This document shows, piece by piece, positions 46,913-57,409 of a DNA stretch of 64,000 bases. The position numbers and the translations under genes were made by a program. The notes under the pieces are model-generated. The model was not told the origin of the DNA and did no database searches. It saw only the letters and a list, made by a program, of their open reading frames with translations. Numbering within the stretch: the stretch's first letter is position 1; each line of letters starts with the position of its first letter. Source of the DNA: Tolypeutes matacus (lineage: Eukaryota; Chordata; Mammalia; Cingulata; Chlamyphoridae); NCBI GenBank assembly GCA_026826555.1, contig JAKSZT010054568.1, forward strand, positions 8,895,318 through 8,959,317. The letters run 5' to 3'.

Positions 46913-47105
46913 GGGAGCAATGTGGCTCAAGCAGTAGAGTGTCCACCTCCCACATGGGAGGTCCCAAATTCGGTTCCTGGTGCCTCCTAAAGAAAAAACA
47001 AAGAGACAATGAGCAGACAATGAGCAAAAACAATGAGCAAACAGATGAGGGAGCCATGTTGGTGGGGAGGGGCAGGGGGAATAAAACTTAGTTTTTAAAA
47101 AAAAG
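46913..47105 (+). mobile_element. DAS-type SINE, second of a tandem pair
   Basis: Starts GGGAGCAATGTGGCTCAAGC, with CACATGGGAGGTCCCAAATT and TTCGGTTCCTGGTGCCTCC, an AGCAGACAATGAGCA tail, then GGGAGCCATGTTGGTGGGGA and an A-rich end. It probably inserted into the A-rich tail of the first copy. Confidence 0.8.
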
Positions 47106-47394
47106 GAAATAAAAAAGCCCATGACTTCTTACCCTTTATCATTGTTAAGTAAGGACCTGAAGCTTAGAACTGCTTCTGTCTAGGAGGAGAAAGCCAGCAA
47201 CATCCCAGAGCCTGACATTATTTGGCCTCTGAGTCAACCAGCCCTGGCACTGCCTACCTCCGTGCTTCACTAGGTGAGACGGCGTGCCTAAAGTTGAAGG
47301 CACACCTGGTGTGGTTTTCGGTGTGGGTGATTACTGTCTGATACAGCTTTCCTGCCACCCTAGATAAAGCAGCAAGCCCCCGCCCCACAGGAAC
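47106..47394. other. Unassigned sequence
   Basis: No feature recognised. Confidence 0.35.
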
Positions 47395-47565
47395 TGCTTA
47401 TTAAATGTTCGCATTTGTCTCTTCAATGTGTGTGTCCAACTTCCCTTATTAGAAGAAACTTCCGTGAGGGTGGAGACCACCCTGCTTTCTACATCCCTGT
47501 GACCTCCAGACCTAGGACATGACCTGGCACATGCTTGGATACCTATCGTTAAATTTCAAATAGGA
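47395..47565 (+). mobile_element. L2 LINE 3' end
   Basis: CGTGAGGGTGGAGACCACC, CTACATCCCTGTGACCTCC and GACCTGGCACATGCTTGGAT correspond to the last 130 bases of L2. Confidence 0.6.
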
Positions 47566-47582
47566 GGTGAAAAGGAATTGAG

Positions 47583-47688
47583 AATCAGAGGTCTAGGCCC
47601 ATTTCTACACATATCCATACCGTCAGCAGCTGGATGACATTCGGCAAGTTTCTCAGCCTCTCGGGACTCAGTTGCCTCATGTCTATTT
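47583..47688 (+). mobile_element. MIR SINE core
   Basis: CAGCTGGATGACATTCGGCA, AGTTTCTCAGCCTCTCGGGA and CTCAGTTGCCTCATGTCTAT are the MIR core. Confidence 0.7.
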
Positions 47689-47689
47689 A

Positions 47690-47956
47690 AAAAATTGTGA
47701 GGTGCAAAGTGTAAACTCTAATGTAAACAGTAGTCCGTGGTTAGTGGCAATGCTCCAATATGTGTTCATCAGTTGTAACAAATGTACCACACTAATGAAG
47801 GAGGTTCTTAATGGGGAAACGTGGGAGGAGGAGGGGGTGGGGTATATGGGAATCCCTTATATTTTTGATGTAACATTTATGTAATCTAAAGCTTCCTTAA
47901 AAATCAAAAATTAAAAAAATAAAATAAAATAAACTGAAAAAAAAAAAAAAAAAAAG
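47690..47956 (+). mobile_element. L1 3' UTR (xenarthran type), 5'-truncated
   Basis: AACAAATGTACCACACTAAT, GGTATATGGGAATCCCTTAT, TTTTTGATGTAACATTTATG, then a long A-rich tail. The same 3' UTR ends the element at 54.8-55.8 kb (CCACACTAATGAAGGATGCT, GTGTAACATTTATGTAATCT). An intact 19-A tail suggests a fairly recent insertion. Confidence 0.8.
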
Positions 47957-48917
47957 ATCCCACCCAGAGCTGTGACAGGCGTTGGCGGAGAGACCAGGTG
48001 AAGGCGCTTTATAAGCAGAACGGCGGTAGACTAAGCCAGAGCCCTGCCTTTCCTGTGTGAAGAGCACAGGACGGCTTTCACCTCAAATCCCTTAGCACTC
48101 CTGCTGATGGCAGCCATAAAACAGTGCTCCATAGGAACATTCCAGGCTCTGCTTTCCAAATAGGCCAGGGGCATGGATCAGAGATACCTGCCATTGGCGG
48201 CACAGTGCTGTGAGGTTTACTTTCCCGGAGCATTAAATTTAGACTTTATCACTTTTCTGGACACCTCAAAAGTCTTCATATCCCTATGTAGTCTGTAAGG
48301 AAGGTTTAAATCCTAAGGAAAAAGAAAAGCTCAGCACTTACCCAAGGTACAGCAAAGAGACCAAAAGAGTACTGTTATTTCTGTTACACTGGCCAACCGA
48401 AAGCTATTTTTAAAAATTATCCGCTCTCAAAGGATATTTGCTCTTTGCTACTTTTTCTATCTTTAAAAATTCAAATCCAGACTTCACCAGGTTAACTGGG
48501 GCAAGAGGGGCCAAGCACTTCTCTTAACATCTTCGTTTATCCACCAGTGCACAGATCAGACCAACCCACACGTGTCCCAGTGGCATATTTATTTTTTATC
48601 TGTGGCCCAGGGGCTGCTATTCTTCTGAGGACAGAGATGACCAAATAAGCCTTCAAAAATATACTTCAGAGATGGAGAAAACAGCACCGCCTGGGAAGCT
48701 AACAAGTGACTCAATTCCACCTAGTTAGGAAGCAGTGCTAGTGTCGTCATGACTCCAGGTATTTCACGTGGAGAAGTCTCACTGCTAGGTAAGCCCTTAT
48801 GAGATTACCTGTCATTCACAATTGAGCATATTGAATGCCATGCTTAAGAATAAGCCATTTTACTTTTTTTTTACATTATTGTATTTATTAATATTCAGTT
48901 AAATGTTTACTGAAAAC
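47957..48917. other. Unassigned sequence
   Basis: No gene recognised. A weak MIR-like stretch may lie near 48655-48720 but cannot be supported. Confidence 0.35.
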
Positions 48918-49339
48918 TGTATTAGTTTCCGTGTTGCTAAAATAAATACCACTCGATGAGTTGGCTTAACAACAGGAATTTATTGGCTCACGGTTTCAGA
49001 GTCCAGAAGTCCTGTATCCTCCGGGTTTGGCATCTTCTGACTGGCCAGCAATCTTCTGGATTTTTTGGCTTTTTGGTCGGTCACATGGTGGACTCTTCTC
49101 CTTTGTCTTCCAGGTTCCGTTGACTTCCTGCATCTGGCTGCTCGCTGTCTTTTCCTCTCTGTGAACTTCTATCTAAGGATTCCAGTAATAGGATTAAGAC
49201 CCTTGCTGATTCAGTTGGCCATACCCTAACTTAAAATAACCTCATCACAAGGCCCCTTCTCCTATGGGTTCACACCAGTAGGACCAGGAGCTGGGACCTG
49301 AACATGCTTTTGGTTTGGGACATGATTCAATCCATAACA
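48918..49339 (-). mobile_element. LTR, MaLR-like (xenarthran type), minus strand
   Basis: Plus-strand ends are TGTATTAGTTTCCGTGTTGC and GGGACATGATTCAATCCATAACA. The minus strand therefore starts TGTTATGGATTGAATCATGT and carries the polyadenylation signal as AATAAATTCCTGTTG near its end. Its length of 422 bases fits a solo LTR. No matching 5-base flanks are seen. Confidence 0.75.
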
Positions 49340-50109
49340 GATAGCAAATGACAAGTTTAAAATACAGCAATATTAATTTATGCAGACACTTTCTCTGGAA
49401 CATAGCTGTGAACTGGGAAGTACCTTTGTAGTCAAATAAACTTTTAAAATCCCCACAGTAGCATATACACTTTATTCATTGAAGACATCCTCAGAAACTT
49501 ATTCCCAACTAATTAATTCTCACTTTAGAAGTTCTTTTTCATGAAAAAGAACAGTTATGTGGGAAAAAAGCGATTGTAGAATCATTTCATCCAACCCCCC
49601 TATGATTCTGTATGGAAGTGTGGGTTGGTGCGTTAGCTATGTCGGTGGCATTTGATGGAAATGTGCCCAGCACTCCATGAGCCCCTCCCTATAGAGCACG
49701 TGTTCTCCCCTTCGAGATTCCAGAATGAGAAAACACAGGAATGAAGGCAGAAAGAAGATGAGAATACGGCCCCACCATGAGCTGTGTCGGTGCCCACGCT
49801 CCACTGCAGGGTTCTCAGAGACAGGACACTGGCCTCCACCCTCCCCAGAGCTTGAATCCAACGTTGTCATCCTAACACTCTCTGGATGACAACATGGAGA
49901 AGAAAGTAGGAAGGGGGAGGAACTGGACCTGCCCCAGGGGGCCCTGGTGCCTGAAGAATGGCCATGTAACCCATGCTGAGTTGACTAGTCAGGGGTCATC
50001 CTTGGTGCCCAGCCTTTGAGCCACCAGATGACCACCACGTCCTCTTCTGAAGACTGGAGGAGGCAGAAAGGCAGGAAAGGAGGAAGCGTCCTTCTCTCTT
50101 TACCACATT
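49340..50109. other. Unassigned sequence containing a 22-base palindrome
   Basis: No repeat family or gene recognised. A perfect palindrome lies at 49531-49552 and is listed separately. Overlapping minus-strand frames of 68-77 codons (49633-49870) look like chance. Confidence 0.35.
49531..49552. repeat. Perfect 22-base palindrome
   Basis: Arms gttctttttca and tgaaaaagaac are exact reverse complements without spacer. It could form a cruciform or bind a symmetric protein dimer, but chance is also possible in AT-rich DNA. Confidence 0.9.
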
Positions 50110-50230
50110 CCTCTGCTTTCACAGGGTAGATGAGGAAATAGGGTTAGAGAGGTCGGTCTCTTGTTTCGCCCACAGTGTCACAGCTGGTAAGGGTAGAGTG
50201 TGATTTTTAAGCTGTATGATCTTAATTGCC
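50110..50230 (-). mobile_element. MIR-type SINE fragment
   Basis: GATGAGGAAATAGGGTTAGA and ACAGTGTCACAGCTGGTAAG are the reverse complement of the MIR core region. Confidence 0.5.
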
Positions 50231-50605
50231 TCCAAATGGCCCTGGTCGTCTTTGTCCCCTGTCCTGTGCTGTTTCTCAAAATTACCCATTATTTGGCTTC
50301 CAAATGGGCAGCAATTCAGGAACAAAAAATAACAGGTGGTGAAAGCATCACTAGAGGCAAGTATGCTGCCAGCCACCCAAAGGAGCAGAAAAGCCAGTGC
50401 AAGAGTTGTGTAAATACAGGGCTTCATGGCTCCCCATGAAATTTCATATTGCATTAACATAAAAACCAAACACACACTCAAACATGTCATTTGGCATTTA
50501 ATGTAGAGACAAACTGTCCCATACTTTTCAAACCACGTCTGAAGTCACCCACCATCCTACAACTCAAGATTATACTGGAAACTCAAAATAATGGCCTTCG
50601 GTTAC
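50231..50605. other. Unassigned sequence
   Basis: A 123-codon minus-strand frame (50119-50490) is mostly hydrophobic and unrecognised. No other feature. Confidence 0.35.
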
Positions 50606-51060
50606 TGTACCAGTTTCCTAGAGCTTCTGTAACAAAGCGCCACGAGCTTGGTGGCTTCAAACAAGATCACTGTGTTCTCTCGCAGGTCTGGAGGCCAGAA
50701 GTCTGAAATCCAGGGGTTGGCAGGGCCGTGCTCTCCCTGAAGGCTCTGGCCTCCTTCTCTGTGTCTTCTGAGCGTCTGGCGGTGGCCAGCAGTCCTGGGC
50801 TCCACCCCTTGCAGGAGCACCCCTCCAGGCTGCCACCATCTTCCCCTGCCTTCTTCCCTGTGTGCCTGTTTCTGGGTCTCTTCTCCTCCTATAAGGACAC
50901 TGCTCACATGGGACTGGGGCCCACTCCACTCCAGTGGGACCTACCTCATCTGACCTTGAGCACATCTGGAAAGACCCTATTCCATATAAGTTCATGGCCA
51001 TAGGTCCTGGGGTGAGGGCTGCAGCCTATCTTTTTTGGGAACACAATTCAATCCATAACA
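50606..51060 (-). mobile_element. LTR, MLT1-like MaLR, minus strand, with target duplication
   Basis: Plus-strand ends are TGTACCAGTTTCCTAGAGCT and GGAACACAATTCAATCCATAACA. Inside lie GTCTGGAGGCCAGAAGTCTG, CTTCTCCTCCTATAAGGACA and CTGGAAAGACCCTATTCC. The flanks GTTAC (50601-50605) and GTCAC (51061-51065) match at four of five bases, as expected for an ERVL-type LTR. Open frames of 89-114 codons across it are incidental. Confidence 0.85.
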
Positions 51061-53544
51061 GTCACCAAGAAAACTCTTCAGTGCAGTTTTATTTAACAAG
51101 GAAGAAAGTTTATAATAAAGATGATTCCACATGCATATTCCCTGGCATACCAGTCCCTCAAAAACAAATCTCTGAAAAAGAAAGGGGGGTTCTGACCAGG
51201 TAAGGTTTTGAAGTACTGCATTTAGTGTAGGCCTTTAGGGGATTCATACTCACATTTGCATGTAAGATACTCCTAAAATAAATAAACCTTTTTTTTTCTG
51301 GATTGATTAACTCACTATTATCCAAACTTATTTGACCTTAGAAACCCCTTTATCACCCTCATAATACCCCATTAGCAAACCATGGAACTGGGTTTCAGGG
51401 GAACTCCCTCTGTAAATCCCAAATATAATGAAATTTGGAAAGAGTTTAATTCAAAATGCTTAAAATGAAATTTTCTCCTTTTAAAATATTTCAAAAACAA
51501 AAGCTCTGTTATGTTAAGGGGTATTGTATTCTCTGGGTATCTGAAGCATTCCTAAAACAGCAGGACCCATTCATGGAATAAACAGAGCTTTACTTTACCA
51601 TAATGCACAATTCTCAGAGCAATTCATTTTTTTAGGGTGGAATGGTTTTTTAGGGTCTATGAATTAAATAGATCTGTTTTCCAATAGTGCTTTAGAAGAG
51701 TAAAAGATCTCAGGAAGTTCTAGCGTTTTTACTTATTAAGATAATCAAATCTGGGCAGTGACATAATCCCATTGATTCTTCAGGGATTGACCCTGAGCCT
51801 CATAAACTTGATCTCAGGTTACTGAAAACCTGCTTCCTCCTCAAGGATATTTTCTCTTACTCTCAAATCTTTTTTTTAAATTGAGCCAATCACAAGAAGG
51901 GACACCTTTCTTCTAAGTGCAGCATAAAAGAAGACCTACAAACACTTCTTATGCCTTCTTTCTTTCTATTGCAGAAGGAAAGTAGACAAAGGAACAGAAA
52001 TGATGATGAACGAGAGTGTTGCTCACTTCAAGACCCTTGTATTTCCTCATTGCACAATTGTCACAGGGACCACCTTTGCTCTGGAAGCCTGTTCTCCATT
52101 TTTCTAAATATGTGTGCTTAGCCCCAGTATTCAGGCCTGTGAGACCCCGCACACCTGACTGGCCTGAATGACGCTCGGCGTGCCGGAAAACTGCAGTAAG
52201 CATCAGCAAGAAAACAGATGGGCACCGTTTTCCATATTTAAACGAATGTCACATCAAGAAAGGTAGTGGACCACCACAAACCCAGCAACTGAGGGACAGG
52301 CACATTTTATTGGATATGTTCAGTTCTCTCTGTTGTAGATAGAAACAATGAAGTCCTAGACACTGCCAAGGGAAAAAATGGAGAATTCTTGAAGTCTTTC
52401 ATTTTTTCTTTACAACAAATCAACAGATGGTGTCACCTTCTCCTACATTATTCCTGAAAGATGAATGAATAAATGATAGAGTACCGACATTTTCCTGCCA
52501 GTTATCTTGGAACTAGGGAGAAGTGGTATGGTCAGGGTATCACCAGTAACTCTTATCACTCAAACCCAAATGGCATTGCAATTGCAGCAACTGTTTTATT
52601 TCTGATAGTAAAAGGTCGTGGTGGTTCTTCAGTCTTACCAGGTGGCAATATTCTCCTGATTACAACCATAAATGAACAGCTGAGCCCCTTCTGCCTAGAA
52701 CTTTTTGTCCTACCACACATTGAAGGGTGGTAGGGAATCCTACCCTGGATATCAGGGAAGTAGATGGTGTTGTGCAGGGGCCATAGTTGACTTGCCAAAG
52801 TGCTTGATTCTGCCATGCCTCATATCAGGAACTGAATTCTTTTCTTGTTTTTCCATGCCCTATTTAAGTTAAAATTTCTAGGACAACTTGGTTCTTTCAC
52901 TGACACTCCCACCACTTTGTACTTCTAAAATTGTCACTGGTCTGTTACCTGGGGATTGTTTTACCTTTTTGTCTTTATAGCTGGTCCAGAGCTGGAAAAG
53001 TTTGAATATATTATATCACTAGATTTAATGTCCTTCCCTAGGTGCTGAAATCCTGTGCCTGTGATTTGCTGTCATCTTGTTGAACTCCTTCTCCACTTTC
53101 CTCCCAGCATGCCAATGGTTTGATGTCACAATGTGGGATGGTCCAATCTTCTGTGGGAAACCAATGAAGATAGTAGGGGAAAGAAGGCAGAGAGGGAGGA
53201 GGGTGATTGGGCCCTGGATGTAGAGATCAGGCCATGGTACTGAAAACAAATATTTGAGGTACCAAGTTCAAACAGAGGTGTGAAAGGGAATGAAACTCTG
53301 AGACCAAGAACTGAGACAAGGCCAGCATGGAACTGTTACAATGTATGTATAAACTGAGAGAGACCTGGGGGAATACATAGAGCAGTCCTGGAGTGCTTGG
53401 CTTTATGGCTCACTTGGAGTCATATGTGGACAATGCACTGATTTGAAGATAAAACACCCTAAGGTACAAATTAAATAAATTATTAAAAATAAGGATGTAT
53501 AGAATTCTGGGAAGCAATATTTGAATATAGGGGTTGGAGCACAT
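51061..53544. other. Long stretch without recognised feature
   Basis: AT-rich to 51.9 kb, then mixed. Overlapping 86-codon frames occur at 52473-52733 (plus) and 52556-52816 (minus). I considered a decayed ERV internal region for 52.4-53.2 kb but could not match blocks, so I leave it unassigned. Confidence 0.35.
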
Positions 53545-53860
53545 AAAAGTTAATAGTCTTAGGGACTGGGGATATAAAGATGAATCAGACGTCTTTGTTC
53601 TCAAGGACCTTGCTGTCTAGTTGGGCTTTCAGTAGGCAGATAATAAACTCTATACCAGAAATCAAAGCCAAGTACTTTATGAGCATACAACAAACTATCT
53701 GTGGAAGAACTTGAGAAGACCTTCCACAGGATGTGATAATTGGGTTGAATCATAGAGCAAAGGTTGGAACATTCACGGGGTATAGGAGAAGGAGGACATT
53801 CCTAGCAGCTGGAACAGTATGACAAAAGGAGAAATCTGAAAGATATATTCAAGGAGTAAT
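53545..53860 (+). mobile_element. Old mammal-wide LINE-type repeat, copy G
   Basis: TAGGGACTGGGGATATAAAG, TTCTCAAGGACCTTGCTGTC, TAGTTGGGCTTTCAGTAGGC and GAGGACATTCCTAGCAGCTG follow the common block order. Confidence 0.65.
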
Positions 53861-53874
53861 ACAGACTTTTGTCT

Positions 53875-54060
53875 GACAAGAATGTTATCTCAACATTATT
53901 TCCAATAACAAAAATGGAAATAATATAAGTATCCATCAAGAGGAAACAGAAAATGTATTGTGTTATTCGAACAATGAAATATTATTCAGCAGTTGGAAGC
54001 ACTTCATGAGCACCTCCAAAAATTTGTTCCTGCATAAAGGCAATGAGAACATAGACCAAC
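53875..54060 (+). mobile_element. Old L1M ORF2-end fragment
   Basis: AACATTATTTCCAATAACAA, AAGTATCCATCAAGAGGAAA and GAACAATGAAATATTATTCA match the end of L1 ORF2 ('...caacccaaatgtccatcaac...acaatggaatactattcagc'). Confidence 0.65.
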
Positions 54061-54784
54061 ATTGTCAACATCAAAATTTTCATAATATAGGAAATTAACC
54101 AAAGACTTGCTACAATCTTTATTCAAGAAAACAACTGGGTCTCTGTAACAACAGTGCACTTGTTTTTTATTTAACTTGCCCTATTCTCATCCCTATTTGC
54201 CAAGCTCCATGGTAGCCTTAAAAACCAACAGTCTTACAACTATGTAGCTGTAAAACTAGGAACCTAGCAGCTGCTTCAGGGGGAAAAACAGGCCTGGAGT
54301 TCATTCAAAAGCCTGATAAGCAAAGAACTGTCACAAATTGACCAAACTGCCAGTTCTCTGAAAAACTCCATTTTTAGGGTATGTCTTCGTTTCTTCTGTG
54401 CAAACAGCCATGTCCATAGGATATTTGTCAGAAATAATTAGTGGCAATTTAACATTGCAGATGCTTGAGATGACCGTAACAGTTGGGACTAACAAAAGGC
54501 TGACCAAAACACTTTCAAGGAAAAACTGGGGAATGAAATATCCATAGGGAATTTTGAAAAATGCTGGCATATGCTTGGGAATCTAGAAGACCATGCACAT
54601 TTGAAGGGATGTATGTATGCCCAAGAAAGACACAAGAAGGCCCTAATTTGTCACTGATGTCTGTCCTGAAGACTCTGGGCAAGCAGGAAGTGAGAGCTAA
54701 GGCAGAGTTGGATATTTCCTTGGAGTCATGCCTCAACACACACACACACACACATTGAGCCTCTTGGCAAAGACTGTTAGACAT
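54061..54784. other. Unassigned sequence with a short (CA)n
   Basis: No gene or family recognised. A CA dinucleotide run of about ten units lies at 54735-54754. Confidence 0.4.
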
Positions 54785-55765
54785 ATTGATTCAAGGAAAC
54801 ATGAATAAAGCCTCTGAGACCATGGGACAATATCAAGCATACCAACACATTTATAATGGGAGTCCCAGAAGGAGAGGAGGAAAAAAGTAAATGAAGAATA
54901 TTTGAAGAAATAATGGCCCATAACATCCCAAATTTTGTTTTTAAAAAGTTACTCCAAGTAAGATAAACTCAAATATATTCAGACCTAGACACATGATAAA
55001 CAAACTGTCTAAAACAAAATACAAAGAAAAAATATAGGAAAGAGCAAGAGAAAAATGGTTCATTGAACACAAATGATCCTCAATTAGATTAACAGCTGAT
55101 ATCACATCAGAAACAATAGATTTCAGAAGGCAGTGGGATAATATAATCAAAGTAATGAAAGAAAAGGAATGTAAACCCAAATTTCTATATAGAGAAAAAT
55201 AATCCCATCCATTATATCCATGGGATACAAGTCCCCTTTCACTTGGAGGTGGAGTGGTCATCACCATCCCAGACTCCTCTCAGGATTGGGGAAAGAGCTA
55301 TGGACTAGAGTGGACTTGCTGGTAGTCTGTTGTAGACATATTGTGATTCAAGCAATGGAAAAAAATACAACATTGAGGTGGAGCCAGTGGCCACCAGATG
55401 CTTTCGGGGCAGGGAGAGGGAAAAGCAGTTGTAATACAGGGGCTTTTTTGGGACTTGGGAATTATCCTGAGTGACATTACAACGACAGATATAGGCCATT
55501 TTACATCAGCATATACCATGTGTGGGAGAGAGTGGGGTCTACAATGTGAACTATGGTCCATGCTTAGTGGCAAAGCCCTAGGATGTGTATATCCATTGCA
55601 GGTGATGTGCCACACTAATGAAGGATGCTTATGTGGGAGGTTATGGGAGGTGTGGGAGGAGGGGAACATGGGAATCCCTGTAATTTTTGTGTAACATTTA
55701 TGTAATCTAAGCATCTTTTAAAATATAAAAAAAATTAATTAAAAAAAAAACAACAACAACAAAGG
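54785..55765 (+). mobile_element. L1 ORF1 C-terminal half joined to an L1 3' UTR (HAL1-like)
   Basis: The ORF1 region begins about 54790 and includes CCAACACATTTATAATGGGA, GTCCCAGAAGGAGAGGAGG, GAAATAATGGCCCATAACAT and, near 55085-55140, ATTAGATTAACAGCTGATAT. It is frame-broken. From about 55210 it passes without any ORF2 into a 3' UTR (GGAGTGGTCATCACCATCCC, GGGAATCCCTGTAATTTTTG) that ends in an A tail at 55740-55750 and matches the 47.7-kb L1 end. Either one ORF1-only element or two adjoining same-strand fragments. Confidence 0.65.
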
Positions 55766-55789
55766 AAAGTATGCAGTCAATCAAAATGG

Positions 55790-56990
55790 AAGTTGAAGAT
55801 GATCCTGAGTGACATTCCCCCACAGAGTCGTTGAACACCTAGCAAAGCCATCTTCCTCAGAACTTTGGAAAAGAGTTAAAGTATTCAGTCACTGGGTAAG
55901 TGCTGAATCAAGAAAATGCAGCTTTAGAAAATGCTAGGAAAAGCTCTTGCTGCCCTTGCTGGCCCCTCCCCCACCTCTACCTGGTTCAGTGTGGAGTCAG
56001 CTGCACTCCCATTTTGGGTCCCTGGCCCTGTTTCCGGGGGAACAGAGTAAACCTTTACTGTGTGCATACTGCTGCGCCTATATGTTGGTGCAAAACCACC
56101 AGGGGCAGCCTGAAAGAATGAGCCAGGAACTTCCTCTCTGGCTTACCTTCCCAGAGCTTCCTCTATAAGAAGAAGCTTGCAGACAACTAAATCAGTGTAA
56201 GAAACAATTAAATCAAAGCTGCTCGGGGCAAAGTTTTACCTACATTAATATAGTCAATAGAGCACCTGGAAGGGGGAAAAAGTCTATGTGATAGGGAGTA
56301 GAGGGAGCATTCGAATTCCTGGGGGAATCCTTAAGGCCATGAGCAAGCACAAGCCCGGGACAACACACAGGCTCAGAAGAAATGGAGGGGATCCTGCACT
56401 TCACATCCACCTTGGGCTGACCTTCTTATAGGAGAGCTAAACGCTGAAGGAGACCACCAGCCAACACAGAGCCCATTTTCAAAGACAGTGAAGGGTACTT
56501 TTTTACATTGGCTTATTTGTTTTTGTTATCTCCCAGCACTCCAGGAAATCTCTGTCATATCGCTGCCAATATGTAAACTTAAGGAATATACATCTCAGGG
56601 ACTAAATCGCAGAATTAACATTTTAAAATATTAAAATGTACATTGTATATGGAAAGACTAGAAGACAAAAAAGAAAAGAAACAGGAAACGATGGCTCGCA
56701 CAAAGGAACCGGATAGAAATACAAAAACCATCCACAAAGGGTTCCAGTCTTTGAACATATCAATGACACTAAAAATATGATCCTCATTATACTCAAAGAG
56801 ATAAAGAAAAACACAGAGAAAGAACTAAGGATATCAGGAAAACAATGAATGAACAATATGAGGATTTTAATGAAGAGATACAAATTTTAAAGAAAAACCA
56901 AACAGAAATGCTGGAGTTGAAGGCAAAAAACAAAACAAAACAAAAAAACAGAAATAAAAAATGCATTTATTCACCAGAACTAATGTTAAA
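55790..56990 (+). mobile_element. L1 5' UTR and ORF1 start
   Basis: From about 56220 the order of blocks parallels the 5' UTR at 36.3-37.0 kb: AATAGAGCACCTGGAAGGGG, GGGAGCATTCGAATTCC, CATTTTCAAAGACAGTGAAG and AACGATGGCTCGCACAAAGG. The ORF1 coiled-coil part begins near 56740 (CTCAAAGAGATAAAGAAAAA) and stops at about 56960. The assignment of 55790-56200 to the 5' UTR is less sure. Confidence 0.6.
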
Positions 56991-56994
56991 AACT

Positions 56995-57409
56995 ATATGA
57001 TCATCTTTATCTCTTTCCTCTCACATTTTGCTAAAAGCTACAAGGAGAAGCCTGGCTACGCTTTCCACATTTAGTTTGGAAATCTACTCAGCTAAATATC
57101 CAAGCACATCACTTTCAAATTCTGCCTTCCATCTAACATCAAGTCAATTTTGCCAAGTTCTCTGCCACTTTAAAGCAAGGATTGCCTTCCTTCCAGTTTG
57201 TAATGGCACAGCCATCATTTCTGTCTATGGCCTCATCAGAAATATCTTTAGCATCCATATTTTTACCAACAGTCTCTTCAAAGCAATCTGGGCCTTTTCT
57301 ATCGAGTATCTCACAGTTCTTCTAGATACACCTCTTACCCATTTATAAAACTGTCGCAATTATTTTTGTATTTGCATAGCAGCAGTTCCCAACTCTTGGT
57401 ACCACTTTC
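56995..57409 (-). mobile_element. MaLR internal region with tRNA-Leu primer-binding site
   Basis: TTGCCAAGTTCTCTGCCACT, CATCAGAAATATCTTTAGCA and TTCCCAACTCTTGGTACCAC are antisense blocks of THE1/MST-type internal sequence. The minus strand reads TGGTACCAAGAGTTGGG at 57404-57388, five bases after the LTR end. This matches the 18-base end of tRNA-Leu used as primer by ERVL/MaLR elements. The region is non-coding. Confidence 0.7.

Noticed and set aside
48918..51060. The two minus-strand LTRs as 5' and 3' LTRs of one provirus
   Set aside because: Their sequences differ clearly, the DNA between them is not retroviral, and the second has its own near-perfect 5-base target duplication.
52473..53250. 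An ERV internal region
   Set aside because: I tried to match it to ERVL and MaLR internal blocks and could not place enough of them in order.
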